NCBI RefSeq assembly: GCF_003666015.1
Contig: NZ_QPLT01000009.1
Location: forward strand, 107,546 to 171,545
From: Halorubrum sp. Atlit-26R
GTDB taxonomy: Archaea; Halobacteriota; Halobacteria; Halobacteriales; Haloferacaceae
Direction of reading: 5' to 3'
DNA: 64,000 nt
Part shown: positions 8,548-17,720 of the stretch, piece after piece
Position numbering within the stretch: the stretch's first letter is position 1
How the letters are laid out: every line of letters begins with the position of its first letter
The notes under the pieces: generated by a model
The model's database searches: none
Seen by the model: the letters and a program-made list of their open reading frames with translations, nothing else
Told to the model about the DNA's origin: nothing
Made by a program: the position numbers and the translations under genes

Positions 8548-9552
8548 ATGAGCACACCGGCATCTGAGCCGTCCGGCCTCGAATTCGGCGTCCTCGGCAC
8601 CGCGGGGATCGCCCGGAAAGCGGTGATCCCGGCGATCGCCGCCAGCGATCACACCGTCGGCGCGGTGGCGTCCCGGGACGCCGCCCGCGCGGAGCGGTTC
8701 GCCGCCGAGAATTCGATCCCCCGAAGCTACGGCTCCTACGAGGCGCTCCTCGACGACGACGCGCTCGACGCGGTGTACGTCCCGCTCCCGAACGGGAGCC
8801 ACGCCGAGTGGACGAAACGCGCCGCCGACGCCGGGCTCCACGTCCTCTGCGAGAAGCCGCTGGCCGCCGACGCCGCCGAGGCGCGCGACGTGGTCGCCCA
8901 CTGCGACGAGCGGGGCGTCACGCTGATGGAGGCGTTCATGTACCGGTATCACCCCCGCACCGAGCGCGCCGTCGCGCTCGCGGCGACCGAGCTCGACGAC
9001 GTCCGCACGGTGACGGCCACCTTCCGCTTCCCGCTGTACGACCGCCCGAACGACGTGCGGCTCGACCCCGACCTCGCGGGCGGGTCGCTGATGGACGTGG
9101 GCTGTTACCCCGTCTCGCTCGCCCGGACGATTCTCGGGGAACCGGACCGCGCCTACGCCCACGCCGGCGACACCCGAGACGCCGGGGTCGACACGGAACT
9201 CGCGGGCGTGTTGGCGTACGACGACGGCCGCTCGGCGCGGGTCGCCTCCGGCTTCGACACGCAACTGGTCCAGCGCTATCGCGTCGATGCGACGAACGGC
9301 TGGATCGAGGTCGAGCGCGCGTTCGACGCCCCGACCGACGAGCCCGTCGAGTTAGAGTACGAGATCGACGGCCGCCACGGCGTCGAGACGTTCCCCGCCG
9401 TCGACCAGTACCGGCTTCAGGTCGAACACTTCGCCGAGCGCGTCGCCGACGGGACCGCCCCCCTGACCGACGGCGAGGAGGCGGTCGCGAACATGGAGGT
9501 AATCGACGCGCTCGCCGCAAGCGCCGCCGAGGGCGGCCCCGTCGAGCTCTGA
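8548..9552 (+). CDS. Gfo/Idh/MocA-family sugar dehydrogenase
   Basis: A 334-residue NAD(P)-dependent oxidoreductase. The Rossmann fingerprint GVLGTAGIARK is near residue 15, followed by the family hallmark CEKPLA (near 103) that places the catalytic lysine, and the C-terminal beta domain with GGSLMDVGCYPV. The start at 8548 is preferred to the open frame nine codons upstream because of the MSTPAS opening and spacing to an AT-rich element. Close relatives oxidise xylose, glucose or other aldoses at C1. Its position beside the sugar-acid kinase, SDR and dehydratase suggests aldose oxidation feeding that pathway. The substrate cannot be read from the sequence. Confidence 0.8.
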   Translation: MSTPASEPSGLEFGVLGTAGIARKAVIPAIAASDHTVGAVASRDAARAERFAAENSIPRSYGSYEALLDDDALDAVYVPLPNGSHAEWTKRAADAGLHVLCEKPLAADAAEARDVVAHCDERGVTLMEAFMYRYHPRTERAVALAATELDDVRTVTATFRFPLYDRPNDVRLDPDLAGGSLMDVGCYPVSLARTILGEPDRAYAHAGDTRDAGVDTELAGVLAYDDGRSARVASGFDTQLVQRYRVDATNGWIEVERAFDAPTDEPVELEYEIDGRHGVETFPAVDQYRLQVEHFAERVADGTAPLTDGEEAVANMEVIDALAASAAEGGPVEL

Positions 9553-9616
9553 ACGCGGCCACGGCTCCGAACCGCCGACCCCCGTCAGGCGCCGGTTCCG
9601 ATCGCCGCCGCCCGGC

Positions 9617-10573
9617 TCACCGGTCGATCCCGCCCTCGCCGTCGATGACGTCGCGGACCTCCGCCCGGGTCGTCACCGCGAGGTCGCCGTCGGTGGTGCG
9701 TTTCAGCGCCGCGGTCGCCGCCGCCCAGCGGAGCGCCGCGGGGAGGTCGCCGCCGCGCAGCCGCTCCGCGACGTAGCCGGCGACGAACGCGTCGCCGGTG
9801 CCGATCGCGTCGAACGTCTCCGCCTCGTACACGTCCTGTTCGTACACCGAGCCGTCGTGGAGCGCGACCGCGCCCTCCAGCCCGCGGGTGACGACGACCG
9901 TGTCGAAGCCGAACTCCGTGGCGAGGCCGTGCGCGATCTCGACGGCGCTCCCCTCTCGGTCGAGCACCTCGCGGGCGTCCCGCCGCGGGACGAACAGGGT
10001 GTCGACGTGCTCGAACAGGTCCTCGTAGGCCGCCCGCGCGGTCTCCGGGTCCCAGAGCTTCGCCCGGTAGTTCAGGTCGAACGAGCGCGTGGTCCCGGCC
10101 TCGCCGGCGGTCCGCAACAGCGCGGTCGTCGTCGCCGCGGTCGCCTCCGAGAGCGCGGGCGTGATCCCGGTCGTGTGGAACCACTCCGCCTCGGCGACCG
10201 CTTCCGTCGGGAGCTCCGCGGGCTCGACGGTCGTGATCGCCGCGTCGGCGCGGTCGTAGATCACGTTCGTCCCCCGCGGCTCGCCGCCGTGTTCGAGGTA
10301 GTAGGTCCCCACGCGGCTCTCGTCGGGGTCCGCCCACGCGACGCCCGGGCGAACGCCGTGGCTCCGAAGCTCGGTCACGATCCGGCGGCCGAGCGGCGAG
10401 TCGGGGAGCTTCGAGAGCCAGCGGGCGTCGGCGCCGAGCCGCGCGGCCCCGACCGCGACGTTGCTCTCCGCGCCGCCGGCCTGGACCGTCAGGTCGCGCG
10501 TCGTCTCCAGCCGCTCGCCGCGCGGCGGCGACAGCCGGAGCATCGTCTCGCCGAACGTGACGAGGTCGGTCAT
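9617..10573 (-). CDS. kdgK: 2-keto-3-deoxy sugar-acid kinase (PfkB family)
   Basis: A 318-residue PfkB/ribokinase-family kinase. The N-terminal signature [11 protein letters not shown] with [17 protein letters not shown] is that of KDG kinases. The C-terminal ATP/anion-hole signature [13 protein letters not shown] supplies the catalytic Asp. It should phosphorylate 2-keto-3-deoxygluconate or -galactonate to KDPG/KDPGal before aldol cleavage. ATG at 10573 is preferred over a GTG three codons earlier; a TATA-like TTATAATC lies upstream near 10632-10640. With a galactonate dehydratase next door, the natural substrate may be KDGal, which is inferred from context. Confidence 0.85.
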   Translation of the reverse strand: MTDLVTFGETMLRLSPPRGERLETTRDLTVQAGGAESNVAVGAARLGADARWLSKLPDSPLGRRIVTELRSHGVRPGVAWADPDESRVGTYYLEHGGEPRGTNVIYDRADAAITTVEPAELPTEAVAEAEWFHTTGITPALSEATAATTTALLRTAGEAGTTRSFDLNYRAKLWDPETARAAYEDLFEHVDTLFVPRRDAREVLDREGSAVEIAHGLATEFGFDTVVVTRGLEGAVALHDGSVYEQDVYEAETFDAIGTGDAFVAGYVAERLRGGDLPAALRWAAATAALKRTTDGDLAVTTRAEVRDVIDGEGGIDR

Positions 10574-10724
10574 CGGCGCCACCCCGCGCCGCAGGTCTCG
10601 AACGGGTTCATACCCGGTGCTACGCTCGGCCGATTATAAGAACGGGTGATCGCCGCCGACCGCGGGAGAGGCCCTCCCGGGCATCTCCCTCGCGGCGCCC
10701 GCCTCTCCGCGCCGCGGCGACCGT

Positions 10725-11555
10725 CTACTCCGCGTCCTCTCGCGCCCGGTAGTCCGGGAGCACGTCGTCTTGCATCACCGCGCCGCGGCCGCCGTCGACG
10801 AGCAGCGCGGCCCCGGTCACGAACGCGGCGTCCTCGCTCGCGAGGAATGAGACGGCGCCGGCGACGTCCGCCGGCGTCCCGATCCGCCCGGTCGGGTGGA
10901 TCGACTCGACCTCCTCCAGCCGTCCCTCGGGGAGCTCCTCGCGGGTGCGCTCGACCTCCACCCAGCCGGGGACGACCGTGTTCACCCGGACGCGGGGACC
11001 GAAGTCGACCGCGAGCGACCGCGTCATCCCGTTGATCCCCGCCTTCACGGCGTTGTACGGGAAGTGCGCCGGCATCGTCGCGTACGCGTGGTTCGACGAG
11101 ACGTTGACGATCGCGCCGCGGTCCATGTGTTCGAGCGCGGCCCGCGCGGCGAGCCAGTACGCCCGGAAGTCCGTCTCGACGACGAACGCCCAGTCGTCGA
11201 GCGTCGCGTCGTCGGCGGCCGTCTCCGTCTGGACGCCCGCGTTGTTCACGAGCACGTCGACCGAGCCGTACCGCTCGGCGGCCGCCTCCGCCAGCGCGGC
11301 CACGTCGTCCGGGTCGCGCATGTCGGCGCGGACGAACGTCGCGTCTCCTTCCGCACTCCCCGACGCGATCCGCTCGGCGACGGCCTCCCCCACCCCCTCG
11401 GAGCGCCCGCTGACCACGACGTTCGCCCCCTCGGCGGCGAGCCGCTCCGCGATCCCGGCGCCGATCCCGCGCGTCGACCCGGTGACGATCGCGGTCTCGC
11501 CGGCGAACCGTCCGGGGACCGACCCCTCGGTCGGCGACTCCGGACGGCGGGTCAT
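10725..11555 (-). CDS. Short-chain dehydrogenase (candidate galactose/aldose dehydrogenase)
   Basis: A 276-residue classical SDR. The cofactor loop TGSTRGIG is at 25-32, NNAG at 104-107, the catalytic Ser at 153/154, and Tyr167-x3-Lys171 (FPYNAVK). It ends with the usual LLVDGG segment. It lies between the kinase and the dehydratase on the same strand, about 40 bases downstream of the dehydratase stop, so it is probably part of that operon. By context it could oxidise an aldose to its lactone as the first step of the pathway; the Gfo/Idh/MocA protein is the competing candidate. Confidence 0.8.
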   Translation of the reverse strand: MTRRPESPTEGSVPGRFAGETAIVTGSTRGIGAGIAERLAAEGANVVVSGRSEGVGEAVAERIASGSAEGDATFVRADMRDPDDVAALAEAAAERYGSVDVLVNNAGVQTETAADDATLDDWAFVVETDFRAYWLAARAALEHMDRGAIVNVSSNHAYATMPAHFPYNAVKAGINGMTRSLAVDFGPRVRVNTVVPGWVEVERTREELPEGRLEEVESIHPTGRIGTPADVAGAVSFLASEDAAFVTGAALLVDGGRGAVMQDDVLPDYRAREDAE

Positions 11556-11595
11556 CGCTCACCCCGCGGTCGCCGCGATTGGACCGTCATCGCGA

Positions 11596-12747
11596 TCACC
11601 ACTCCGCGACCGACCCGTCGTCGTGGCGCCAGACCGGGTTGTGCCAGTCGACGTCCTCCTCGGACTGCTCGCGGACGTGTTCCTCGTCTATCTCGATCCC
11701 GAGCCCGTCGCCGTCGGGAACCTCGACGAACCCGTCCCGATACTCGAACACCGACGGGTCGGCGAGGTAGTCCAACACGTCGCTCGTCTCGTTGTAGTGG
11801 ATGTCGAGCGACTGCTCCTGGATCAGCGCGTTCGGCGTGCAGGCGTCGACCTGGATACACGAGGCGAGCGCGATCGGCCCGAGCGGACAGTGCGGCGCGA
11901 CCGACACGTCGTACGCCTCCGCCATCGACGCGATCTTCTTCAGCTCCGTGATCCCGCCGGCGTGGGAGACGTCCGGCTGGATCAGGTCCACCGCGTCCGC
12001 CTTTAACACCTCCTTGAAGTCCCACCGCGAGTACATCCGCTCGCCGGTCGCGATCGGGATCGTCGTCGACGCCCGGATCGCCGGCAGCGCGTCGTTGTTC
12101 TCGGGCAACACCGGCTCCTCGATGAACATCGGGTCGTACGGCTCCAGCGCCGAGGCGAGCCGGCGGGCCATCGGCTTCGCAACCCGGCCGTGGAAGTCGA
12201 CGCCGATGTCCACCTCGTCGCCGACCGCCTCCCGCACGGCCGCGATCCGCTCGGCCGCGGCGTCGACCGCGGCCGGCGAGTCGATCGACTCTAACTCCGG
12301 GGTGGCGTTCATCTTCAGCGCGGAGAAGCCCGCGTCGACCTTCTCGCGCGCGGCCTCGCCCACGTCCGCCGGGCGGTCGCCGCCGATCCACTGGTAGACG
12401 CGGACCCGGTCGCGCGCGCGGCCGCCGAGCAGCTCGTGAACTGGCGCGCCGAACTGCTTCCCCTTGAGGTCCCACAGCGCCTGATCGATGCCGGCGATGG
12501 CGCTCATCAGCACGGGGCCGCCGCGGTAGAAGCCGCCGCGGTACATCGCCTGCCAGTGGTCTTCGATCCGCGTCGGGTCCTCGCCGAGCAGGTAGTTGTC
12601 GAGCAGCTCCTCGACCGCCGCGGCGACCGTCTTGGCGCGGCCCTCCACGACGGGCTCCCCCCAGCCGACCCTCCCGTCGCTCGTCGTGAGTTTCAGGAAC
12701 AGCCAGCGGGGCGGCACTTCGAACAGCTCGTAGTCGGTGATGTACAT
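11596..12747 (-). CDS. dgoD: D-galactonate dehydratase
   Basis: A 383-residue enolase-superfamily (mandelate racemase subgroup) dehydratase. The length and sequence track Escherichia coli DgoD (382 residues) closely: VPPRWLFLKLTT, then RGGPVLMSAIAGIDQALWD near the N-terminus, metal ligands Asp184, Glu210 and Glu236, and the acid/base histidines His186 and His286 (APHCPLGP). It ends with the WRHDDGSVAEW-like terminus shared with DgoD. It dehydrates D-galactonate to 2-keto-3-deoxygalactonate. The ATG at 12747 is the only start that matches family length. Its promoter is probably the TATA-like CTATTTAAG on the minus strand at about 12898-12906, giving a 150-base leader. Confidence 0.88.
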   Translation of the reverse strand: MYITDYELFEVPPRWLFLKLTTSDGRVGWGEPVVEGRAKTVAAAVEELLDNYLLGEDPTRIEDHWQAMYRGGFYRGGPVLMSAIAGIDQALWDLKGKQFGAPVHELLGGRARDRVRVYQWIGGDRPADVGEAAREKVDAGFSALKMNATPELESIDSPAAVDAAAERIAAVREAVGDEVDIGVDFHGRVAKPMARRLASALEPYDPMFIEEPVLPENNDALPAIRASTTIPIATGERMYSRWDFKEVLKADAVDLIQPDVSHAGGITELKKIASMAEAYDVSVAPHCPLGPIALASCIQVDACTPNALIQEQSLDIHYNETSDVLDYLADPSVFEYRDGFVEVPDGDGLGIEIDEEHVREQSEEDVDWHNPVWRHDDGSVAEW

Positions 12748-12894
12748 GGTGAGTTTGGGTAACTCCGAACCGGTCCGTCGGTCGCGGGACCCGCACGCCG
12801 CCGGTCGCCGCGGGTCGCGCGCCGTCTGTCGCCGTCCGTCGTCGCCCGCGTCCGACGCGGACCGGTCCGTCGCCACGGTCGTACTTACCCGTCG

Positions 12895-12970
12895 GTCTCT
12901 TAAATAGCGGGTGTGTGCGGTCGCACCGCGGGCGTCCCCACACGGCCGCGACACACCTCGATTTAAGCCC
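12895..12970. promoter_or_regulatory. Divergent dgoD/aldolase promoters around an inverted repeat
   Basis: Two TATA-like boxes face away from each other: CTATTTAAG on the minus strand (12898-12906) and ATTTAAG on the plus strand (12961-12967), the latter about 27 bases before the aldolase ATG. Between them lies an imperfect inverted repeat, GGTGTGTGCGG at 12910-12920 against CCGCGACACACC at 12946-12957. The arms abut the two TATA boxes, as expected for one regulator controlling both genes. No regulator gene is visible next to it. Confidence 0.55.
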
Positions 12971-12991
12971 CCGCGACGAGCAGGACCACGC

Positions 12992-13630
12992 ATGCGAACC
13001 GACCGACTCGACCGGATCACGGACGGCGGCGTGATCGCGATCCTCCGCGGCGCGGCGCGAGACGACGCCGTGGCGGTCGCGGACGCCGTCGTCGGCGCCG
13101 GCGTGACGGCGCTGGAGGTGACGGCGGACACGCCGAACGCGATGGCCTCCGTCGAGGCGATAGCCGAGCGCACCGACGACGCCGTCGTCGGCGCCGGCAC
13201 CGTCCTCGACGCCGAGACCGCGCGCGCGGCGCAGCTCGCCGGCGCCGAGTTCCTCGTCACGCCGACGGTGAACCGCGACGTGATCCGGACGGCGAACCGC
13301 TACGGGACCCCGGTCGTCGTCGGCGCGTACACGCCGACCGAGGCGATCGAGGCCTACGAGGCCGGCGCCGACGCGGTGAAGGTGTTCCCCGCGAAGACCG
13401 GCGGCCCGGACCACGTCGCGGCGATCGGCGGCCCGCTCCCGCAGGTCCCGCTCGTGCCGACCGGCGGCGTCGGCGCCGAAAACGCGGGCGAGTACGTCCG
13501 GGCGGGCGCGGTCGCGGTCGGCGTCGGCAGTTCGATCGTCGACGGCGAGGCGGTCACCGACGGCGACTTCGACGCGATCCGGGAAAACGCGCGCGCCGTC
13601 GTCGAGGCCGTCGCTGCGGCTCGGGAGTGA
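12992..13630 (+). CDS. KDPG/KDPGal aldolase, bacterial Eda type
   Basis: A 212-residue class I aldolase. It shows the Eda-family motifs VIAILRG (14-20), the catalytic Glu42 in ALEVT, GAGTVL (68-72) and the Schiff-base Lys130 in DAVKVFPAKTGG. It cleaves 2-keto-3-deoxy-6-phospho sugar acids to pyruvate and glyceraldehyde 3-phosphate. It is transcribed divergently from galactonate dehydratase, so it is the last step of the same route. Specificity between the gluco and galacto epimers is not decidable from sequence. A TATA-like ATTTAAG lies 27 bases before the ATG, indicating a leaderless mRNA. Confidence 0.88.
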   Translation: MRTDRLDRITDGGVIAILRGAARDDAVAVADAVVGAGVTALEVTADTPNAMASVEAIAERTDDAVVGAGTVLDAETARAAQLAGAEFLVTPTVNRDVIRTANRYGTPVVVGAYTPTEAIEAYEAGADAVKVFPAKTGGPDHVAAIGGPLPQVPLVPTGGVGAENAGEYVRAGAVAVGVGSSIVDGEAVTDGDFDAIRENARAVVEAVAAARE

Positions 13631-13675
13631 CCGCTCACCGCTCCGATCCGGCGTCGCCGCCGAACCCGAGGCCCG

Positions 13676-13831
13676 CTACCGCGCGGGAGACCGGGCCTCG
13701 TCGGCGGCGTCGGCGGAGGGGGCCCGAACCGCGTCCCACCCGCTGATACAGGCCTCACACAGGTAGTACGCGAAGCCGTCGACGTCCCGGTGCGCGAGCG
13801 GAGCGTCGACGCCGCACTTTTCGCAGTTCAT
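13676..13831 (-). CDS. Small two-CxxC zinc-finger protein
   Basis: A 51-residue protein on the minus strand. It carries CEKC at residues 3-6 and CEAC at 25-28, with the intervening AHRDVDGFAYYL, so it should fold as a single treble-clef or zinc ribbon. The C-terminal tail is Ala/Asp rich. An ATATAT box lies about 25 bases upstream (13853-13860), giving a leaderless start at 13831. Haloarchaea encode many such mini zinc proteins; the role of this one is unknown. Confidence 0.7.
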   Translation of the reverse strand: MNCEKCGVDAPLAHRDVDGFAYYLCEACISGWDAVRAPSADAADEARSPAR

Positions 13832-13946
13832 GGCCGGCCACTACGCCAAGACGGATATATGTCTTCTGCTCGCAGTCGGATCTGTGATAATTCGTTAGGA
13901 AACCGACGGAACGGAGATCCCGCTCGGGTCCTTCCGACCGCGGCCG

Positions 13947-15728
13947 CTACCGCAGCGCGTCGAGCTCGAACTCGAAGGCGGCGACCGGCACCTCCAGGTC
14001 GTGTTCGACGAGCACCGCGGGGTGGAGCTCGCCGATCACGCCGACGCGCTCGCCGTCGATCTCGACGTCGGCGGCGCGCCCCTCGATGAACGAGGGGTGT
14101 TCGGTCCGCGGGGTCGCCAGCTCGGCGCCGAAGTCGTCACAGAGCGCCTGGAGGCGCCCCTTCGCGGCCTCGTAGGAGGCGTCGCGGCGGGCGACCGCGC
14201 CGGCGACGCGGCGGGACTCGGCGACGTTCGCCTCCTCGGCGTCGTCGCGCTCGGCGACGAAGCCGACCTCGGCGACGTCCTGCGGGTAGGCGTTGTGGGT
14301 GTTCCGCTCCAACAGCATGACGAGCGACGGGAGCGCCCAGGTGCGGAGCTGGGTGTACTCCTCGCTGTACGGCTCCGTGATCTCGACGGGGTCGCCGCCG
14401 CCGAAGACGCCGGCGCTCGCGTTCGCCGTCTCCCCGTCGGCGATCGCCGCGCCCCCGGTCCCGGGCTCGACGTTCATCCGGTCGTAGTTCTCCGTCCCGC
14501 TCGTCATGTGGAAGTTCAGCAGGTCCTCGAAGCCGAGGCCGACGAGGCTCGTCCGGACCGCGTCCTCCAAGCGCGAGCGCTCGTGGCGTCCCCCCACCGT
14601 CCCCACGTCGGGGTAGCGCGGCTCTAAGTTGTCGAAGCCGTACGCGCGCCCCACGTCGTCGACGAGGTCGAGCGGGTGGAGCACGTCGACGCGGTACGGC
14701 GGAATCGACACCTCGTAGGTCACGTCCTCGTCGAGGGTGTAGGAGGCGTCGAGGCCGGCGCGCTCGAAGCAGTCGACGACCTCCTCGGGCTCGAAGTCGA
14801 CGCCAAGCAGCGTCTCGATCCGGTCGTGCGAGACGCTCTTCTCGTCGACGTCGAGGTTCGGCCGGACGAGCTCGGCCCCGTACTCGCCCGGGTGCGTCGC
14901 GCCGTCGGCGTAGTTCACCTCGACCGCCTCGATCGTCGCGCCGCGGGCGGACAGCGCGTAACAGATGATATTGCACATCCGGTCGATCGTCCACTGGTCG
15001 GTGCCGGTGAGCTCGACGAGCAGCTCGCGAGAGCCGGTCGTCACCTCGGTGCGCTTCCCGTTGATCACCGGCGGGAACGAGAAGAGGCCGAGCTCGTCGT
15101 AGATCGCCGGGTAGCGGTCCAGCCCTTCGACGAGGTCCGCGTAGGTCGTCCCCGTGTCGTGCTCGTCGAGGACCTCGTTCGGGGTCAGCTCGTCGTTCGC
15201 GTCGAGCGGGACGAAGGTATCCCCGTCGGGGTTGACGCCGCGGTAGGTGATCGACGGCTCCGCGCCCTCCTGGAGCGGCGCGCCCTTCACCATCGCGAGG
15301 TCGTGGATCCCGATCGCGCCCTTCGCGCGGCCGCGGCCCATCGTCGCGTGGAGCTTCTCCTGGAGCTGTATCAGCGACTCTAAGGCCGCCTCGTCGAGAT
15401 CGACGCCGCGGACGACGGCGCCGGTGACGAACGGCCGCTCGTCGGGCACCGACTCGTCCACCTCGATCGTCCACTCGGGGTCGTTCGTGTTCGGCACGTA
15501 GACGCCGCGGGCGTCGCCGTAGTGGTAGCGCAGCGAGCGCGCGACCCCCTCGACGCTCAGCCGGTCGAGCCGGTCGGGCGCGAACTCGAACTGGAACATC
15601 CCGTCGTCGGTCTCGCCCTCGAACTCTAAGCCGAGCCCGAACAGGTCGTCTTTCAGCTCCTCGTCGTCCTTCTCCTCGTGGCCGGTGAGCTCGCGCAGCT
15701 CGTCGGGGTCGATGTCGACGACGGGCAT
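13947..15728 (-). CDS. pheT: Phenylalanyl-tRNA synthetase beta subunit
   Basis: A 593-residue protein of archaeal PheT type. It starts MPVVDIDPDELRELTG and lacks the long bacterial N-terminal extension. The B3/B4 tRNA-editing region includes LQEKLHATMGRGRAKGAIGIHDL. The B5 domain includes YRVDVLHPLDLVDDVGRAYG, and the catalytic-like core ends with GELHPAVL. PheT pairs with PheS to charge tRNA-Phe in an (alpha-beta)2 enzyme. Its ATG overlaps the pheS stop codon (ATGA), giving coupled translation. Confidence 0.96.
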   Translation of the reverse strand: MPVVDIDPDELRELTGHEEKDDEELKDDLFGLGLEFEGETDDGMFQFEFAPDRLDRLSVEGVARSLRYHYGDARGVYVPNTNDPEWTIEVDESVPDERPFVTGAVVRGVDLDEAALESLIQLQEKLHATMGRGRAKGAIGIHDLAMVKGAPLQEGAEPSITYRGVNPDGDTFVPLDANDELTPNEVLDEHDTGTTYADLVEGLDRYPAIYDELGLFSFPPVINGKRTEVTTGSRELLVELTGTDQWTIDRMCNIICYALSARGATIEAVEVNYADGATHPGEYGAELVRPNLDVDEKSVSHDRIETLLGVDFEPEEVVDCFERAGLDASYTLDEDVTYEVSIPPYRVDVLHPLDLVDDVGRAYGFDNLEPRYPDVGTVGGRHERSRLEDAVRTSLVGLGFEDLLNFHMTSGTENYDRMNVEPGTGGAAIADGETANASAGVFGGGDPVEITEPYSEEYTQLRTWALPSLVMLLERNTHNAYPQDVAEVGFVAERDDAEEANVAESRRVAGAVARRDASYEAAKGRLQALCDDFGAELATPRTEHPSFIEGRAADVEIDGERVGVIGELHPAVLVEHDLEVPVAAFEFELDALR

Positions 15729-17257
15729 CAGTAGCTCACCTCCGCGTTCCGCAGGAAGTCGATGTCGGCCAAGGTCCCGTGGAGGTCGCGGATGTCCTCT
15801 GCCCCGGTCGTGAGCATCGCCAGCCGTTCGAGGGCGAGCCCCCACGCCATCACGTCGCAGTCGACGCCGAGCGGGCCGGTGACCTCCTCGCGGAAGACGC
15901 CGGAGTTGCCGATCTCGATCTCCTCGCCCGTCTCCGGGTGCTCGCCGAACAGCTCGAAGGAGGGCTCCGTGTAGGGGTTGTAGTGCGGCTTGAACCGGAT
16001 GTCCGTGATGCCGAACTGTCGGTAGAACTCCTCGAAGGTGCCCATCAGGTCGCGCACCGAGAGGTCCTCGGCCATCACCCACCCCTCGATCTGGAAGAAC
16101 TCCAAGAGGTGCGTCGGGTCGAGCGTGTCGTTGCGGTACACCTTCTCGACCGAGAAGTAGCGCTGGGGCGGCCCCAGCTCCGCGCCCGCGATCCCCGAGA
16201 GGTAGCGCATCGACAGCGAGGTGGTGTGACCGCGGAGCGCGACCTCGCGGGCGAAGTCGGCCGACCACGGCGAGTGGTAGCCGTCGCCGTCGACCCCCCA
16301 CCCGTCGCGGTGGGCCGCCTCCACGCGGGCCATCAGCTCGTCCGGGATTCCCTCCATCGGGTCCACGTCGAGCGCGAACCGGTCCCAGTGGGTCCGCGCC
16401 GGGTGGTCCTGGGGCATGAACAGGCAGTCGTTGATCCAGAAGTCGGCGTCCGCGTGCGGGCCCTCCATCTCCTGGAACCCCATCCCGACCAGCACGTCCT
16501 TGACGCGGTCGGCGGTCCGACGGAGGACGTGCTTCCGGCCGCCGCGGGCCGTCTCCGCGTCGGCCTCGACGTTGTACTCGGCGAACTCCGCGTCGCGCCA
16601 CTCGCCGCTGGCGAGGAGCTCGGGCGTGAGCGCCCCGACCGTCTCGGTCGCCTCCACGCCGGTCATCAGCGCGTCGACGCCGTCGTCGGTGAGCCGGACC
16701 GTCCGCGTGACCGACTCGCCGACCGCCACCAGCCCGCGCGAGTCCAACTGGTCGATCACCGCCTCGTCGACGTCGAGGGCGTCCGCGTCGAGGCCCGCTC
16801 CGCCGGCGTCGGCGAGCGCGGCGAGCGCCGTCGCCTCGGGGTCAGTGTCCGGGTCGGCGTCCGGGTCGACCGAGAGCTCGCCGCCGTCGACGCTCCCGAA
16901 GCCCTTCCGCGCGAAGTTCGCGAGCGCGATGTCGACCTCGGGGCCATCCAGGCCGGCCTCGCCGATGACCGCGCCCATCGAGACCGGTTCGGCGTCGGCG
17001 CCCGCGTCGAGCCCGGCCCGGTAGAGCCGCGTCTCGGGGAGCCCGGCCTCGACGTAGGTCCGTCCCTCGTCGGTGAGTTCGAGCGTCTCGTCGGTCGCGG
17101 ACCCGACCTCGACGAGCCCCTCGTCGGCGAGGTCAAACGCCGCGCCGGCGACCGTTTCCGGCTTCAGATCGGTCTCCGCGGCTATCTCCGCCACCGTTCG
17201 TTCGTCCGTCGCGCTCGCGGCCTCGAGGACCGCGAGCTGTCGTTCCGGGAGTCGCAT
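15728..17257 (-). CDS. pheS: Phenylalanyl-tRNA synthetase alpha subunit
   Basis: A 509-residue archaeal/eukaryotic-type PheS. The first 200 residues form repeated winged-helix DNA-binding-like modules (LPERQLAVLEAASATD, then TVAEIAAET) that contact tRNA. The catalytic class II core holds motif 2 near RYFSVEKVYRNDTLDPTHLLEFFQ and motif 3 near the C-terminus (GLALERLAML). Start ATG at 17257 fits the family length; an upstream open stretch of 99 codons is not supported. The promoter faces the HalOD1 gene across about 120 bp. Confidence 0.95.
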   Translation of the reverse strand: MRLPERQLAVLEAASATDERTVAEIAAETDLKPETVAGAAFDLADEGLVEVGSATDETLELTDEGRTYVEAGLPETRLYRAGLDAGADAEPVSMGAVIGEAGLDGPEVDIALANFARKGFGSVDGGELSVDPDADPDTDPEATALAALADAGGAGLDADALDVDEAVIDQLDSRGLVAVGESVTRTVRLTDDGVDALMTGVEATETVGALTPELLASGEWRDAEFAEYNVEADAETARGGRKHVLRRTADRVKDVLVGMGFQEMEGPHADADFWINDCLFMPQDHPARTHWDRFALDVDPMEGIPDELMARVEAAHRDGWGVDGDGYHSPWSADFAREVALRGHTTSLSMRYLSGIAGAELGPPQRYFSVEKVYRNDTLDPTHLLEFFQIEGWVMAEDLSVRDLMGTFEEFYRQFGITDIRFKPHYNPYTEPSFELFGEHPETGEEIEIGNSGVFREEVTGPLGVDCDVMAWGLALERLAMLTTGAEDIRDLHGTLADIDFLRNAEVSY

Positions 17258-17380
17258 TCGAGTTATCCCTACACTCGGGCGGCTGGTTGGTAACGGTTCC
17301 GGGACCGGACTGACTCGAAAGAGAATCATTTCTGATAAATTGAACGATCGAGTTATATACCGTATCCGAGTAGAGGAGCT

Positions 17381-17686
17381 ATGAGCAGCGCAACGGCCGG
17401 ATCGAACGATTCCGGCTCGGTTCCGGAGACGGCCCGCGTCTGTCACGGCGGCGACGGTCCCGCACCCAGCCTCGCGGTCGTCGAGGCGATCGCCGAACTC
17501 GTCGACGTCGACCCCGTCGACCTGTCCGAGGAGGGCGTCGTGCTGTACGAACACGTCGACCCCGACGCGCTGAACGCGCTCGTCTCGGGGCGGTCCGACG
17601 CCGACGTCGACGTCTCGCTCACGGTGGCGGGCTACGACGTCCGCGTCGGCCCCGACTCCGCGGTTGCTCGCCGAGTGCGGGACTGA
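17381..17686 (+). CDS. HalOD1 output-domain protein
   Basis: A 101-residue protein. Residues 30-78 (LAVVEAIAELVDVDPVDL, then LYEHVDPDALNALV) match the haloarchaeal output domain HalOD1, a small domain found alone or attached to signalling proteins and presumed to act in gene regulation. A good TATA box, AGTTATATAC (17351-17360), sits about 25 bases before the ATG, so the mRNA is probably leaderless. The gene is divergent from pheS. Confidence 0.8.
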   Translation: MSSATAGSNDSGSVPETARVCHGGDGPAPSLAVVEAIAELVDVDPVDLSEEGVVLYEHVDPDALNALVSGRSDADVDVSLTVAGYDVRVGPDSAVARRVRD

Positions 17687-17720
17687 GACGCAGTCGACGG
17701 CGCGGACCCGTTTTCCGCCG

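Noticed and set aside
11552..13414. Long minus-strand reading frame across the dehydratase and divergent region
   Set aside because: It is a different frame from dgoD, extremely Arg-rich, and overlaps the real aldolase gene; typical GC-rich antisense opening.
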